The notes under the pieces are model-generated. The model searched no databases. It saw only the letters and a program-made list of their open reading frames with translations, and was not told where the DNA came from. A program made the translations under genes and the position numbers. Positions 29,315 through 37,837 of a stretch of 64,000 bases of DNA are shown piece after piece (the first letter of the stretch is position 1; the number at the start of each line of letters is the position of its first letter). The DNA is from Rhodococcus pyridinivorans (GTDB lineage: Bacteria; Actinomycetota; Actinomycetes; Mycobacteriales; Mycobacteriaceae), in the NCBI RefSeq assembly GCF_900105195.1, contig NZ_FNRX01000002.1, forward strand, positions 1,612,001 through 1,676,000. Direction: 5' to 3'.

Positions 29315-29346
29315 GCGGGCTCTCACGCCTTTTTCCACCCTCGGCG

Positions 29347-30873
29347 TCAGCTGGGGGAAAGGTTGCCGGTCGCGGGCCCCTCCAGCAGAGTGCCGTCGGC
29401 AGTGAATCGAGAGCCGTGTAGCGGGCAGTCCCACGACGACTCCGCGTCGTTCCACCGCAGGATTCCGCCGAGGTGCGGGCAGACCGCGCTCACGCGGTGC
29501 GTCCGGCCGTCGACCGTGGACACGCCGACGGGACGTCCGCAACTGCGTACCACCCGTCCCTGTCCTTCTTCCGGCTTTGATCCGGAGGACGTCGCGGCCT
29601 GCAACCAGCCCTTGGCCATGTGCAATGCGACGGTGGCATTGAGTTTGGCTGCGGTGGGAATGCCGGTCACCAGTTCGGTGCGCCATGCCGCCATGGCGGG
29701 CGCCCACGCCTCGACCTCGGGATCCGGCGACTCCGAGAACCGGGACGCGATGATGTGCGCCGCCGCGACCCCGCCGGTCATGCCCCACTTGCCGAAGCCG
29801 GTCGCCACCCAGATCCGGTCGGCACCGGGCAGGACGGGGCCGACCTCGGGGAGGCTGTCCATGTTCGTGTAGTCCTGCGCCGACCACCGGTACAGTTCGT
29901 GGGCGCCGGGGAAGGTCCGTTGACTCCATCGCAGCAGGTCGTCGTATGCGGAGCAGGTCGAATCGTGCCGGCCGACGACGTGTCCGTTGCCGCCGACGAG
30001 CAGTAGTCGATCCGCCGACGAGGACGTTCCCGCCGCAGAGGCGGTGCGGAGCGACCGGGTGGGACTGTCCGCGGACAAGAACATCCCTTCCGGCGGGCCA
30101 CCGGGCACTTCGACGGCGATGGAGTACGAGCGGTCGGGTTCCATCCTGGCGAAGAATGCACCGCGGTCCAGGATGGGGATGCCGGTTGCAAGTACGACGC
30201 GATCTGCACGGATGTTGCCGTCGTCGGTGCGGACGATGCATCCTGCGTCCTCGGTGTCCACGGTCTTCACGCGCCGCCCGACGAACACTTCGGCGCCGCA
30301 CGCACGCGCCCGGTCGACTGCCGTGAACAGAATGGGCATGGGATCGACCTGCACCTGGTCGGGAACCGTGACTGCCGCGGCCACGCCGAAGGGCAGCGGG
30401 ATCTCACCGACCCTCTCGGCCGGTAACCCGGCGGCGCGGCAGTGGTGGTATTCCGCGTCGATCATGCTCACGTTCGACGGATCCTGCGCGTAGGTATAGG
30501 CGTCCGCACGGTCGAAGTCGAGTCCGTGCCGCGTGCAGAAATCGACCACCCATCGTTGTGCCGCGAGGGTGCCGTCGACATATCCCTGACGGATCGCACC
30601 GGAATGTCTGCGGCCGATCTGCGACAGGCGTGTGCCCTGCAGGACGCTGACCTTGCCGGTGGTGTTCCCGGTGGTCACCGCCCCGATGTCCCGGGCTTCG
30701 AGCACCGCAACGCGCAGTCCCCTCTCAGCGAGGAGCAGCGCCGTCACGGTGCCCGTGATCCCGGCGCCGACGACCACGATGTCGTAGCACTCCCGGCGGG
30801 CCGTCCAGTCGTCGTACGTCGCGATGTGCGGGGCGCGATCCCGCCAGAGGGACACCGTGGTCTCGGTAGGCAT
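29347..30873 (-). CDS. FAD-dependent oxidoreductase with C-terminal Rieske domain
   Basis: 508 residues. DAO-type FAD domain: VVVGAGITGTVTALLLAERG near residue 33, and ATGFGKWGMTGGVAAAHIIA near 370. The last 80 residues are a Rieske 2Fe-2S domain with CPHLGGI and CPLHGSRF (CxH...CxxH). This two-domain arrangement is common in bacilli and actinobacteria; substrate not known. ATG at 30873 follows GGGGAGG, which overlaps a SigF-like -10. Confidence 0.88.
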   Translation of the reverse strand: MPTETTVSLWRDRAPHIATYDDWTARRECYDIVVVGAGITGTVTALLLAERGLRVAVLEARDIGAVTTGNTTGKVSVLQGTRLSQIGRRHSGAIRQGYVDGTLAAQRWVVDFCTRHGLDFDRADAYTYAQDPSNVSMIDAEYHHCRAAGLPAERVGEIPLPFGVAAAVTVPDQVQVDPMPILFTAVDRARACGAEVFVGRRVKTVDTEDAGCIVRTDDGNIRADRVVLATGIPILDRGAFFARMEPDRSYSIAVEVPGGPPEGMFLSADSPTRSLRTASAAGTSSSADRLLLVGGNGHVVGRHDSTCSAYDDLLRWSQRTFPGAHELYRWSAQDYTNMDSLPEVGPVLPGADRIWVATGFGKWGMTGGVAAAHIIASRFSESPDPEVEAWAPAMAAWRTELVTGIPTAAKLNATVALHMAKGWLQAATSSGSKPEEGQGRVVRSCGRPVGVSTVDGRTHRVSAVCPHLGGILRWNDAESSWDCPLHGSRFTADGTLLEGPATGNLSPS

Positions 30874-30882
30874 ATGCGCTGG

Positions 30883-30908
30883 TTACCTCCCCGGCCGGAC
30901 CGGTAAAC
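30883..30908 (-). promoter_or_regulatory. Weak SigF-like promoter of the Rieske oxidoreductase gene
   Basis: -35 GTTT (30908-30905), 16 bases, -10 AGGTAA (30888-30883), two bases off consensus, nine bases before the ATG. The hexamer overlaps a possible ribosome site, so the call is tentative. Confidence 0.35.
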
Positions 30909-30964
30909 GGGGCGCTGCGGGAGCCTCTCGCATCGTTGTTTCCGGTTCGTGATCCGAACCGGGT

Positions 30965-30991
30965 GTTTCGATGCCGGACAGGTGTGGGTAA
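30965..30991 (+). promoter_or_regulatory. SigF-like promoter of the alpha/beta hydrolase gene
   Basis: -35 GTTT (30965-30968), 17 bases, -10 GGGTAA (30986-30991), 69 bases before the GTG start. Confidence 0.45.
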
Positions 30992-31060
30992 ACCGCAGTA
31001 CCACGTCGCGTAAGGCGAAATAAATCAACCGGTTTCGTGGGTGTCCCACGGGAGGTTCCA

Positions 31061-32116
31061 GTGCTGTCTTCTGAGATCGACGATTTCGGTGGAGGTGAGG
31101 GCGTCAGCCGCACCCACCGAGGTGGAAGCGTGCGCTCCCGAGTCGTTCGGGGCGCGGTACGCGCACTCGCGAAGCCGGTCGTCGGGGCATGGATGGCCCG
31201 GCCCGACCTCGCGTGGCCACTGTCGGTCGTCGACGGCGCTGCGTCCCTCCTCCCCAAGCCCTCCGGAGCCCAGTACGTGGACGTCGACCTGGGCGCGTGC
31301 AGTGCAGAGTGGATCCGCGCGGAAGGACGATCGACCAAGCGCGCGGTGCTGTACCTGCACGGTGGCGCGTTCCTGATGTGCGGATTGAACACTCATCGTT
31401 CGCTGGCCGTGAGCCTGTCGGATCGCGCCGACGGCGCGGTGCTCAGCGTCGACTACCGCATGCTGCCGAACGCTCCCATCGCACACGCGGTGGACGACGC
31501 GGTACGCGGTTACGAGTGGTTGTGCGAGAAAGGTTATCGGGGAGAGGACATCGTCGTCGCAGGCGACTCCGCCGGGGGATACCTGTCGTTCATGACGGCC
31601 CTGGCCATCGCGGAATCCGATCTGCCCCGCCCCGCGGGAATCGTCGCGCTGTCGCCCCTCGTCGACCTCGATTCCGATCGTCGCGCCGAACACGACATGC
31701 AGGCGGCCTGCCCCATGTTCCCCGGATCGGCCGTGCAGTCGCTCGTACGCTACATCGAGGGCACCCATACCCGTCTGACCGTCGACGGGGAGCCCGGACC
31801 GCTGATGTGCCCGCTCGACAACGACCTCAGTGTGCTGCCCCCGGTGATGATCCACGCCGGTCACGACGAATTGCTGCGCAGCGACGCAGAATCCATGGCG
31901 CGGGCCGTGCGGGAGGCAGGGGTCAGCTGCGACCTGCACCTGTGGCGACACCAGGTGCACGCCTTCCCGATCTTCGCCGACAGCGTTCCCGAGAGCCGGC
32001 GTGCGCTCGCCGAGGCCGGCCGGTTCGTGCAGTCCGTGACGGACACGACCGGTCGTGCGCAACGGTCCGTCGTCACGCCGATCTCTCGCTACGTCTCCGA
32101 TTCCGCAGTCGCCTGA
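31061..32116 (+). CDS. HSL-family alpha/beta hydrolase (esterase/lipase)
   Basis: 351 residues. Oxyanion-hole motif YLHGGAFLMCG near residue 103, nucleophile GDSAGGYLSF near 176, catalytic Asp in HAGHDELL and His in RHQVHAFP: all four signs of the hormone-sensitive-lipase branch. Start chosen at GTG at 31061, five bases after GGGAGG, rather than the GTG at 31037. Likely a short-chain carboxylesterase or acetyl-hydrolase. Tandem palindromic repeats follow its stop. Confidence 0.9.
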   Translation: MLSSEIDDFGGGEGVSRTHRGGSVRSRVVRGAVRALAKPVVGAWMARPDLAWPLSVVDGAASLLPKPSGAQYVDVDLGACSAEWIRAEGRSTKRAVLYLHGGAFLMCGLNTHRSLAVSLSDRADGAVLSVDYRMLPNAPIAHAVDDAVRGYEWLCEKGYRGEDIVVAGDSAGGYLSFMTALAIAESDLPRPAGIVALSPLVDLDSDRRAEHDMQAACPMFPGSAVQSLVRYIEGTHTRLTVDGEPGPLMCPLDNDLSVLPPVMIHAGHDELLRSDAESMARAVREAGVSCDLHLWRHQVHAFPIFADSVPESRRALAEAGRFVQSVTDTTGRAQRSVVTPISRYVSDSAVA

Positions 32117-32196
32117 GCACTGCAGTGCTCTGAGAACTGCAGTGCTCTGAGAACTGCAGTGCTCTGAGAACTGTAGTTCTCTGAGAACTGCAGCGG
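32115..32196. repeat. Four 17-bp tandem repeats with palindromes
   Basis: Unit CTGCAGTGCTCTGAGAA at 32120-32136, 32137-32153 and 32154-32170, with a fourth changed copy (CTGTAGTTCTCTGAGAA, 32171-32187) and a partial fifth. GAGCACTGCAGTGCTC (32115-32130) is a perfect 16-base palindrome that starts in the stop codon; GTTCTC-T-GAGAAC lies in the fourth copy. Confidence 0.85.
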
Positions 32197-32214
32197 CCCG
32201 AATCAATTGGAGTC

Positions 32215-32253
32215 GGGACCGCTCGGTCGTGGCACTCGTGACCGAGCGGTCCC
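32215..32253. terminator. Bidirectional terminator between hydrolase and surE
   Basis: GGGACCGCTCGGTC (32215-32228) and GACCGAGCGGTCCC (32240-32253): perfect 14-bp stem with an 11-base loop between convergent genes. Confidence 0.8.
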
Positions 32254-32270
32254 GGAACCTTCTACAGCAC

Positions 32271-33062
32271 CTACTGCTGCGAACTACCCGAGTGGGCGAA
32301 TTCCAAGGTTCCGAGATCGGCTTCCGCCACCTCGAAAGGCATCGTCAGCACGGTCGCGGTCGCCCACCCCCGGCACACGAGAACGGCGTCGCTGTCGTGG
32401 GATTCGTCGAGTTCGACCGCCCGGAAGGTGACCGGCAAGGCGCGGGAGATGTCGCCGTCGTCCTCGACCTCCCCGATCTCGGCCTGGACGGCACCGAATC
32501 CTGCCAGAGGAGCACTGCGCAGTCCGCGTAACTCGTGGACGGGCATGTCGGGGATGTTGACGTTGAGAACCGTGCCCGGACGGCTGTGTTCGACGGCCCA
32601 CTCGAGAGCGCGACGGGTCACCAACTCGGCGGTCTCCCACTGCGACGGAGCTGTCCCGTTGAGGGACAATGCGACCGCGCGGGCACCGTGGGTGGCCGCG
32701 GTCAGGGCTGCACCCACCGTGCCCGAATGCAGGATCGCGTGACCGGTGTTGGGGCCCAGGTTGATTCCGGATAACACGATGTCCGGTGCCGTCCCGAACG
32801 CGCCGTACGAGGCGAGGAAGGTGATCAACGCCGGAGATGCTTCCACCGCATAGGATTCCACCTCGGGCAGGTCGTCGAGCGGGCGACGGCTGAGCAGGAG
32901 TTTTCCTTCGTCCTGGAGAGCGGTCAAGGATGCACTGGCGCCGCTGCGCTCGACATGGGGCGCCGCGACCTGCACGTCGAATCCCGCCTCGACCGCGAGG
33001 CGGGCGAGCAGGGCGAGACCGGGACTGTCGATGCCGTCGTCGTTGACGATCAGTGCTTTCAT
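32271..33062 (-). CDS. surE: 5'-nucleotidase SurE
   Basis: 263 residues. Metal-site signatures VNDDGIDSPG at the N-terminus, SGASAS near residue 40, and SGINLGPNTG near 98. SurE removes phosphate from nucleoside monophosphates and polyphosphate; a survival protein in stationary phase. Its ATG overlaps the pfkB stop (ATGA), so both share the SigF-type promoter upstream of pfkB. Confidence 0.93.
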   Translation of the reverse strand: MKALIVNDDGIDSPGLALLARLAVEAGFDVQVAAPHVERSGASASLTALQDEGKLLLSRRPLDDLPEVESYAVEASPALITFLASYGAFGTAPDIVLSGINLGPNTGHAILHSGTVGAALTAATHGARAVALSLNGTAPSQWETAELVTRRALEWAVEHSRPGTVLNVNIPDMPVHELRGLRSAPLAGFGAVQAEIGEVEDDGDISRALPVTFRAVELDESHDSDAVLVCRGWATATVLTMPFEVAEADLGTLEFAHSGSSQQ

Positions 33063-34018
33063 GAACGCTTCCCCTTCACCTTCCGGACCTCCACCTTCTC
33101 GGCCATCTTCTCCACAGCGCCACGATGCCCCGTCGCCAGACCGCGGCGCGTGACGTTGACCGCACCTGCTGCGGCGCCGAGACGCAGCGCGTCCTCGAAC
33201 TTCGCGCCCGCGGCGTAGGCCGACGCGATGCCGGCGGTCATCGAATCTCCGGCACCGTGGTGGTCCACGGTCTGCACCGAGGGTGCCTCAACCTCCCAGA
33301 TGGTTCCGTTGTCCAGTGCGATCGCCGGATCGCCGGCGCGGGAGATCACCACCGAGGCGGCACCTTCGTCGTGGAGACGGTGCAAGGCCTCGATGAGATC
33401 GTCGAGATCCTCGGACTTCGCGCGATCGTCCTCGATGAGATCCTCGTGGCTCACCTTCAGCACGGTCACCCCGCCTTCGAGGGCCGCACCGAGGGTGGGG
33501 CCGGACAGATCGGCGACGACCGGGATGCCGAGGGCTCCCAGATCGGCGCACAGGCGCGTGTACACCTCGCTCGGTACGGCGTCGTCGTTGTGCGGTCCGC
33601 CCAGCATCGCGACCTTCGCGCACATCGCGGACGCCAGCGACGCGCTGAACAGATCGTCGGTCTCGTGACGGGTGAGTGCCGGCGGGTCGATCTCCACGAT
33701 CTCCTTCCGTTCGCCCTCGCGCCGGTCGTGGATGTAGGAACCGTTGGGTGATGCGGTCTCCACGGCATGCACCGTCACGCCTTCGCGGTTGATCATGTCG
33801 ACGAGGATCGTGCCGGACTCGCCGCCGAACGGTCCGCACAGGTGCACGTCCATTCCCAGGGTCGCCGCCATGCGGCCGATCCAGAATCCCTGCCCGCCGG
33901 GATGGACGTGCAGTTCGGTGCTTCCGTCGGGTGCCTTCTCGAGGGTTACCGTGAGGAGCGGGGACGGCGCGAAGACGAAGGCGTACGGGTTGGAGGAGGG
34001 GATGTTCTCGGCTTCCAT
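33059..34018 (-). CDS. PfkB-family sugar kinase
   Basis: 319 residues: PGGQGFWIGRMAATLG substrate-side motif near residue 41 and ATP/anion-hole motif DHHGAGDSMTAGIASAYAAG near 255 with the catalytic Asp. Family includes 6-phosphofructokinase 2, 1-phosphofructokinase and ribokinase; which one cannot be decided. ATG at 34018 lies ten bases past a GGGTAT -10, so the message is probably leaderless. First gene of pfkB-surE. Confidence 0.88.
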   Translation of the reverse strand: MEAENIPSSNPYAFVFAPSPLLTVTLEKAPDGSTELHVHPGGQGFWIGRMAATLGMDVHLCGPFGGESGTILVDMINREGVTVHAVETASPNGSYIHDRREGERKEIVEIDPPALTRHETDDLFSASLASAMCAKVAMLGGPHNDDAVPSEVYTRLCADLGALGIPVVADLSGPTLGAALEGGVTVLKVSHEDLIEDDRAKSEDLDDLIEALHRLHDEGAASVVISRAGDPAIALDNGTIWEVEAPSVQTVDHHGAGDSMTAGIASAYAAGAKFEDALRLGAAAGAVNVTRRGLATGHRGAVEKMAEKVEVRKVKGKRS

Positions 34019-34028
34019 GCCCGCCCGG

Positions 34029-34054
34029 ATACCCCCTCCGAACAGCGATGACAC
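34029..34054 (-). promoter_or_regulatory. SigF-like promoter of pfkB-surE
   Basis: -35 GTGT (34054-34051), 16 bases, -10 GGGTAT (34034-34029). Mirror image of the promoter at 34063-34088. Confidence 0.65.
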
Positions 34055-34062
34055 CCGGCGTC

Positions 34063-34088
34063 GTGTGACACCTGAGGAAGCGGGGTAT
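34063..34088 (+). promoter_or_regulatory. SigF-like promoter of the SRPBCC-CrtI-like operon
   Basis: -35 GTGT (34063-34066), 16 bases, -10 GGGTAT (34083-34088). Eight bases separate its -35 from that of the divergent pfkB promoter. Confidence 0.65.
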
Positions 34089-34133
34089 GCGTCTGCCGCA
34101 AGCGAGCTGTCGTCCAGAGGATGAGGAGCGGGC

Positions 34134-34577
34134 ATGGCCAGGATCGCGACGATCGAGACTTCGGTGGCACCGGCGCGTGTATGGGAGATCCTCGCCGACG
34201 GCTGGCGGTACGCGGCATGGGTGGTGGGTGCGTCGCGCATCCGGGCCGTCGACCCCGCCTGGCCGCAACGGGACACCCGGATCCATCATTCGGTGGGTCT
34301 GTGGCCTCTCCTGCTCGACGACCACACCGAGGTCAGCGAGGTGGTGCCCGAACGGCAACTGGTGCTGCGCGCACGTGCCTGGCTGTTCGGCAAGGCCGAG
34401 ATCGCGATCTCGCTCGAACCCACCCACGACGGCGGCACCCGCATCACGATGGCCGAACACGTCGTCGAAGGACCGTACGCCCTCGTCCCCGATCGCGTAC
34501 AGGAGGAAATGGTGTTGCCACGGAACCAGGAATGCCTGAGACGGCTGGTGCTGCTCGCCGAAGGCGCCACCGAATGA
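34134..34577 (+). CDS. SRPBCC (START-like) polyketide cyclase/lipid-binding protein
   Basis: 147 residues of the SRPBCC fold: ATIETSVAPARVWEILADGWRYAAWVVGA at the N-terminus and GGTRITMAEHVVEGPYALVP later. Such proteins bind hydrophobic ligands or act as aromatase/cyclases. ATG at 34134 follows GAGGAGCGGGC. It overlaps the next gene by four bases, suggesting that both handle the same lipophilic compound. Confidence 0.85.
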   Translation: MARIATIETSVAPARVWEILADGWRYAAWVVGASRIRAVDPAWPQRDTRIHHSVGLWPLLLDDHTEVSEVVPERQLVLRARAWLFGKAEIAISLEPTHDGGTRITMAEHVVEGPYALVPDRVQEEMVLPRNQECLRRLVLLAEGATE

Positions 34578-36166
34578 GCGACGCGACGGTCGATGCGGTT
34601 GTCATCGGCGCCGGACCCAACGGTCTGACCGCCGCCGCGGTGCTCGCCGACGCCGGATGGGACGTCCTCGTACTGGAGGAACAACCCGAACCCGGTGGAG
34701 CGGTGCGCAGCGCAGAACTTCACCCGGGATACTGCGCCGATCTGTTCAGCGCGTTCTATCCGCTCGGTGTGGCCTCACCGGCCTTCCAAGCCCTCGATCT
34801 CGCGTCGCACGGCCTCCGCTGGGCGCGTTCCCCGAAGGCCTTCGGTCACCCGCTGGGCCCCGACGACGAGGACGCGATCGTCGTCTCTCCGGATCCGACC
34901 GACACGGCGGCCGACCTCGAGCGTCGCTACGTCGGTGACGGGGAAGCGTGGCTGGCGCTGTTCGACCAGTGGAAGCAGGTACGCGGCGCGCTTCTCGAAC
35001 TGCTCCTCGGTCCGTTCCCGCCCGTCCGGGGTTCCGTGGACCTGCTGCGCACCATGAAGACGGGAGATCTGCTGCGCTACGCGCGCATGCTCGCGCTGCC
35101 CGTCACCCGGATGTCGTCGGAGTTGTTCGGCGGTTCGGCGGCGCGGCTGCTGCTCCTGGGCAATGCCATGCATGCCGACACACCGCCCGAGGCGCCCGGC
35201 AGCGGCGTGATGGGTTACATGCTCACGATGCTCGCGCAGGACGTCGGATTCCCCGCGCCGGTCGGCGGCGCGGGAGCGCTCACCGACGCGCTGGTCCGGC
35301 GCGGCGCCGCAGCGGGTGCCCAGCTGCGGTGCGACTCGCCGGTCGTCGGCGTGGAGGTGCAGGGCGGGAAGGTCTCCGCAGTCCGGATCGCCGGTGGCGA
35401 GCGGGTGAAGGTGCGACGTGCCGTCCTCGCCGATACCTCGGCCCCGGCCCTGTACACGCGGCTCCTCCCGGCCGACGCCGTCGGGTCACGGGTACTCGAC
35501 GACCTGCGCAAGTTCGAATGGGACACCCCGGTCGTGAAGGTGAACTACGCGCTCGACGGCCGCGTGCCGTGGCGTTCGCCCTCGTTGAGCGGGGCCGGCA
35601 CGGTGCACGTCGGTGCCGATACGGACGCGATGATCCGGTGGTCGGCCGATCTGTCCACCGGGGTCGTCCCCGAGTCGCCCTTCCTCCTCTTCGGGCAGAT
35701 GACCACCACCGACACGACGCGGTCGCCCGAGGGAACCGAAAGCTGCTGGGCCTACACACATCTGCCGCGGGGCATCACCGACGACGCGTCCGCCGACCAC
35801 CTCGCCGAACGCGTCGACGCGCAACTCGAGGCCTACGCACCGGGTTTCGGTGCACGCGTGGTCGGCCGGCACGTCCAGCGACCCGGCGACCTCGAAGCAG
35901 CCGACGCAAATCTCGTCGGCGGCGCCGTCAACGGTGGAACCGCGCAGGTCCACCAGCAGTTGTTCCTGCGGCCCACTCCCGGTTTCGGCGGACCGCGGAC
36001 GCCGGTCGAAGGGGTGTATCTCGCCAGCTCGGGTGCGCATCCGGGCGGGGGAGTCCACGGCATGGGTGGCTGGAACGCCGCTCACGCCGCACTCGCGGAC
36101 GGCAAACGCACCGCTCCGGTGACCCGACGCGTGCGAAATGCCGCTCGCCGGGTGCTGTTCTCGTGA
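34574..36166 (+). CDS. CrtI-like (phytoene dehydrogenase-related) FAD oxidoreductase
   Basis: 530 residues. Dinucleotide motif VVIGAGPNGLTAAAVLADAGWDVLVLEEQPEPGGA at residues 8-42 and the C-terminal GGGVHGMGGWNAAHAAL FAD signature. Closest to the large actinobacterial group of carotene-desaturase-like proteins whose substrates are not known. No crtB or crtE genes are nearby, so carotenoid synthesis is not supported. Coupled (ATGA) to the SRPBCC gene and driven by a SigF-like promoter. Confidence 0.88.
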   Translation: MSDATVDAVVIGAGPNGLTAAAVLADAGWDVLVLEEQPEPGGAVRSAELHPGYCADLFSAFYPLGVASPAFQALDLASHGLRWARSPKAFGHPLGPDDEDAIVVSPDPTDTAADLERRYVGDGEAWLALFDQWKQVRGALLELLLGPFPPVRGSVDLLRTMKTGDLLRYARMLALPVTRMSSELFGGSAARLLLLGNAMHADTPPEAPGSGVMGYMLTMLAQDVGFPAPVGGAGALTDALVRRGAAAGAQLRCDSPVVGVEVQGGKVSAVRIAGGERVKVRRAVLADTSAPALYTRLLPADAVGSRVLDDLRKFEWDTPVVKVNYALDGRVPWRSPSLSGAGTVHVGADTDAMIRWSADLSTGVVPESPFLLFGQMTTTDTTRSPEGTESCWAYTHLPRGITDDASADHLAERVDAQLEAYAPGFGARVVGRHVQRPGDLEAADANLVGGAVNGGTAQVHQQLFLRPTPGFGGPRTPVEGVYLASSGAHPGGGVHGMGGWNAAHAALADGKRTAPVTRRVRNAARRVLFS

Positions 36167-36197
36167 TTGCTGGACCTCCCACGCGGAACGGTGGCGT

Positions 36198-36223
36198 GTT
36201 TCACACGGAAGTCGCGCGGGTAT
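36198..36223 (+). promoter_or_regulatory. SigF promoter of the methyltransferase-CDGSH pair
   Basis: -35 GTTT (36198-36201), 16 bases, -10 GGGTAT (36218-36223): exact consensus, 82 bases before the GTG start. Confidence 0.7.
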
Positions 36224-36305
36224 CCGCCCGCGAACGGACGGATCCGGGTTTTCGGCCCGGGGTGGTGGAGATGCCGGCGAACTCGAGATACCGAGGTGGT
36301 GTGAC

Positions 36306-36992
36306 GTGACAGCTTCCCTGGCGCTGGACGGATCGGATTCGCCGCGGGTATGGCGTCTTCCGGGGGTGTACCGCCCCCAAGAGGATTCGTATCTGCTCGC
36401 AGGCGCGCTTGCGGACGCAGGCGGTACGAAGGGTGCGAAGGTGCTCGACTTCTGCACCGGGACAGGGTTTCTGGCGGTGAACGCCGCCATGCTCGGTGCC
36501 TCGTCGGTGACCGCCTTCGACATCAACCCGCGAGCCGTGTTCAGCGCCCGCGTCAACGCGTGGTCGCGCCGGCTGCCGATCCGTGCCCGGCAGGGAGGCC
36601 TGGACGAGGCGTTGCGCCACGGTCCGTTCGACATCGTCTTGTCGAATCCGCCGTACGTTCCGTGCGACGGGGAGAACCGCGACCCGCGCTGGGATGCCGG
36701 CGCCGACGGCCGCTGCGTGCTCGATCCGTTGTGCGACAGCCTGCCCACCCTGCTCACGCCCGGCGGATTCGCGCTGATCGTGCACTCCGAGTTCACCGGT
36801 GTGGAGGCAACACTGTCCCGGCTGCGCGAGGCGGACCTCAAGGCATCCGTCGTCGCCCGCAGCCGTATCCCCTTCGGACCGGTCCTTCGCAACCGCACGG
36901 ACTATCTGTACTCGTCGCAGCTGGCGGAGCCCGGGGCACTGACCGAGGAGGTGGTCGTCGTCCGCGCCGACCGCCCCCGCACGAGGAGTTGA
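36306..36992 (+). CDS. HemK-like class I SAM methyltransferase
   Basis: 228 residues: SAM motif VLDFCTGTGFLAVNAAMLGA near residue 45 and catalytic NPPYVPC near residue 115, the tetrapeptide of N5-glutamine and related N-methyltransferases. Shorter than PrmC/HemK because the N-terminal helical domain is missing, so it resembles the Mtq2-like branch. GTG start at 36306. Four bases before the CDGSH gene. Confidence 0.85.
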   Translation: MTASLALDGSDSPRVWRLPGVYRPQEDSYLLAGALADAGGTKGAKVLDFCTGTGFLAVNAAMLGASSVTAFDINPRAVFSARVNAWSRRLPIRARQGGLDEALRHGPFDIVLSNPPYVPCDGENRDPRWDAGADGRCVLDPLCDSLPTLLTPGGFALIVHSEFTGVEATLSRLREADLKASVVARSRIPFGPVLRNRTDYLYSSQLAEPGALTEEVVVVRADRPRTRS

Positions 36993-36996
36993 GAAC

Positions 36997-37251
36997 GTGA
37001 GCAAGGCACCGAAGATCACGCAGCTCACCGCCGACGGAGAGTGCGAAGCACGGGTCGTGCGGCAGGTGAGGGGCGGTCCCACCCTCGTCGAGGGCCCGGT
37101 GCGGATCGTCGAGGACGACGGCGCCGAGACGGTCTCGGACCGTTTCGTGGTGGCCGTGTGCCGGTGTCACCGCAGCGCGCTGTACCCCCTCTGCGACACC
37201 AGCCATCGCGCACTCCGTACGCCGAAGGCGGCGGCGCGCACCGACACCTAG
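36997..37251 (+). CDS. CDGSH-type iron-sulfur protein
   Basis: 84 residues. The 2Fe-2S motif reads CRCHRSALYPLCDTSH (C-x-C-x2-S-x3-P-x-C-D-x-S-H), matching mitoNEET-type CDGSH proteins with three Cys and one His. Preceded by a short beta domain. Redox sensing or electron transfer is likely. GTG at 36997 follows GAGTTGAGAAC. Forms an operon with the methyltransferase. Confidence 0.9.
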   Translation: MSKAPKITQLTADGECEARVVRQVRGGPTLVEGPVRIVEDDGAETVSDRFVVAVCRCHRSALYPLCDTSHRALRTPKAAARTDT

Positions 37252-37271
37252 GGCATCGAACTAACCTTCCG

Positions 37272-37307
37272 GTCCGGGCCGGTCCCTGCACAGGGGCCGG
37301 CCCGGAC
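37272..37307 (+). terminator. Hairpin terminator after the CDGSH gene
   Basis: GTCCGGGCCGG (37272-37282) pairs with CCGGCCCGGAC (37297-37307). Confidence 0.75.
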
Positions 37308-37377
37308 GTCGTTCCGGGACCCCGGGCCGCCGGTCGGCCTGTCGTATCGGGGCGGGGTCGTAAGGGTCCGGAAACGA

Positions 37378-37410
37378 CGAATCCCGGGTGCCGTGAGCAC
37401 CCGGGATTCG
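37378..37410 (-). terminator. Hairpin terminator for the DUF6131 gene
   Basis: CGAATCCCGGGTGC (37378-37391) and GCACCCGGGATTCG (37397-37410): perfect 14-bp stem, five-base loop. The rest of 37252-37463 shows no gene. Confidence 0.75.
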
Positions 37411-37463
37411 CAGTTCTGCCTCGTGCCGAACGTCTCCTTCCGGCACGGACGATCGACAGGGGG

Positions 37464-37619
37464 TCAGTACCAGTGCGCGCGTCCGCCGATCGCCCGGCCC
37501 GTCGCGCCCAAGATCGCAAGGATCACGCCGATCACCAGAAGTATCACTCCGAGTGTGGTGAGGATCGAGATACCGGTGAAGAACCCCACCACCAACAGAA
37601 TCAGACCCAGAATGATCAT
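37464..37619 (-). CDS. Very small hydrophobic protein, DUF6131-like
   Basis: 51 residues, nearly all membrane: MIILGLILLVVGFF, then LGVILLVIGVILAILGATG, ending in Gly-Arg-Arg-like GGRAHWY. Two TM helices. Start ATG at 37619, seven bases after GAGGTGG. Proteins of this kind appear as stress-induced small membrane proteins in mycolata. Preceded by a near-consensus SigF promoter. Confidence 0.75.
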   Translation of the reverse strand: MIILGLILLVVGFFTGISILTTLGVILLVIGVILAILGATGRAIGGRAHWY

Positions 37620-37676
37620 TGTCGCCACCTCAGATGTCATGACCGAAACCTGGAAGCCTCGGTGCCCGGCGATCGA

Positions 37677-37702
37677 ATAACCGGGTTGGTCCGTTTCCAA
37701 AC
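37677..37702 (-). promoter_or_regulatory. SigF-like promoter of the DUF6131 gene
   Basis: -35 GTTT (37702-37699, inside CAAACGTTTG), 16 bases, -10 GGTTAT (37682-37677), one base off GGGTAT. Confidence 0.5.
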
Positions 37703-37770
37703 GTTTGTGACTCGCCTGATCCGGACAAATTCATTCGACGCAGGTCACGGGACGTCCGGTGCGCCCGGAT

Positions 37771-37797
37771 GTTTGGATTCCACCGTGCCTCGGGTAT
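37771..37797 (+). promoter_or_regulatory. SigF promoter of dps
   Basis: -35 GTTT (37771-37774), 17 bases, -10 GGGTAT (37792-37797). Confidence 0.65.
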
Positions 37798-37837
37798 TCG
37801 CCTTCCGACACACCCGAGAGCATTCCGGAGGAAGAAT

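Noticed and set aside
34574-36166. Carotenoid biosynthesis locus
   Set aside because: Only a CrtI-like oxidoreductase is present; no phytoene synthase or GGPP synthase genes nearby, and the family has many other members.
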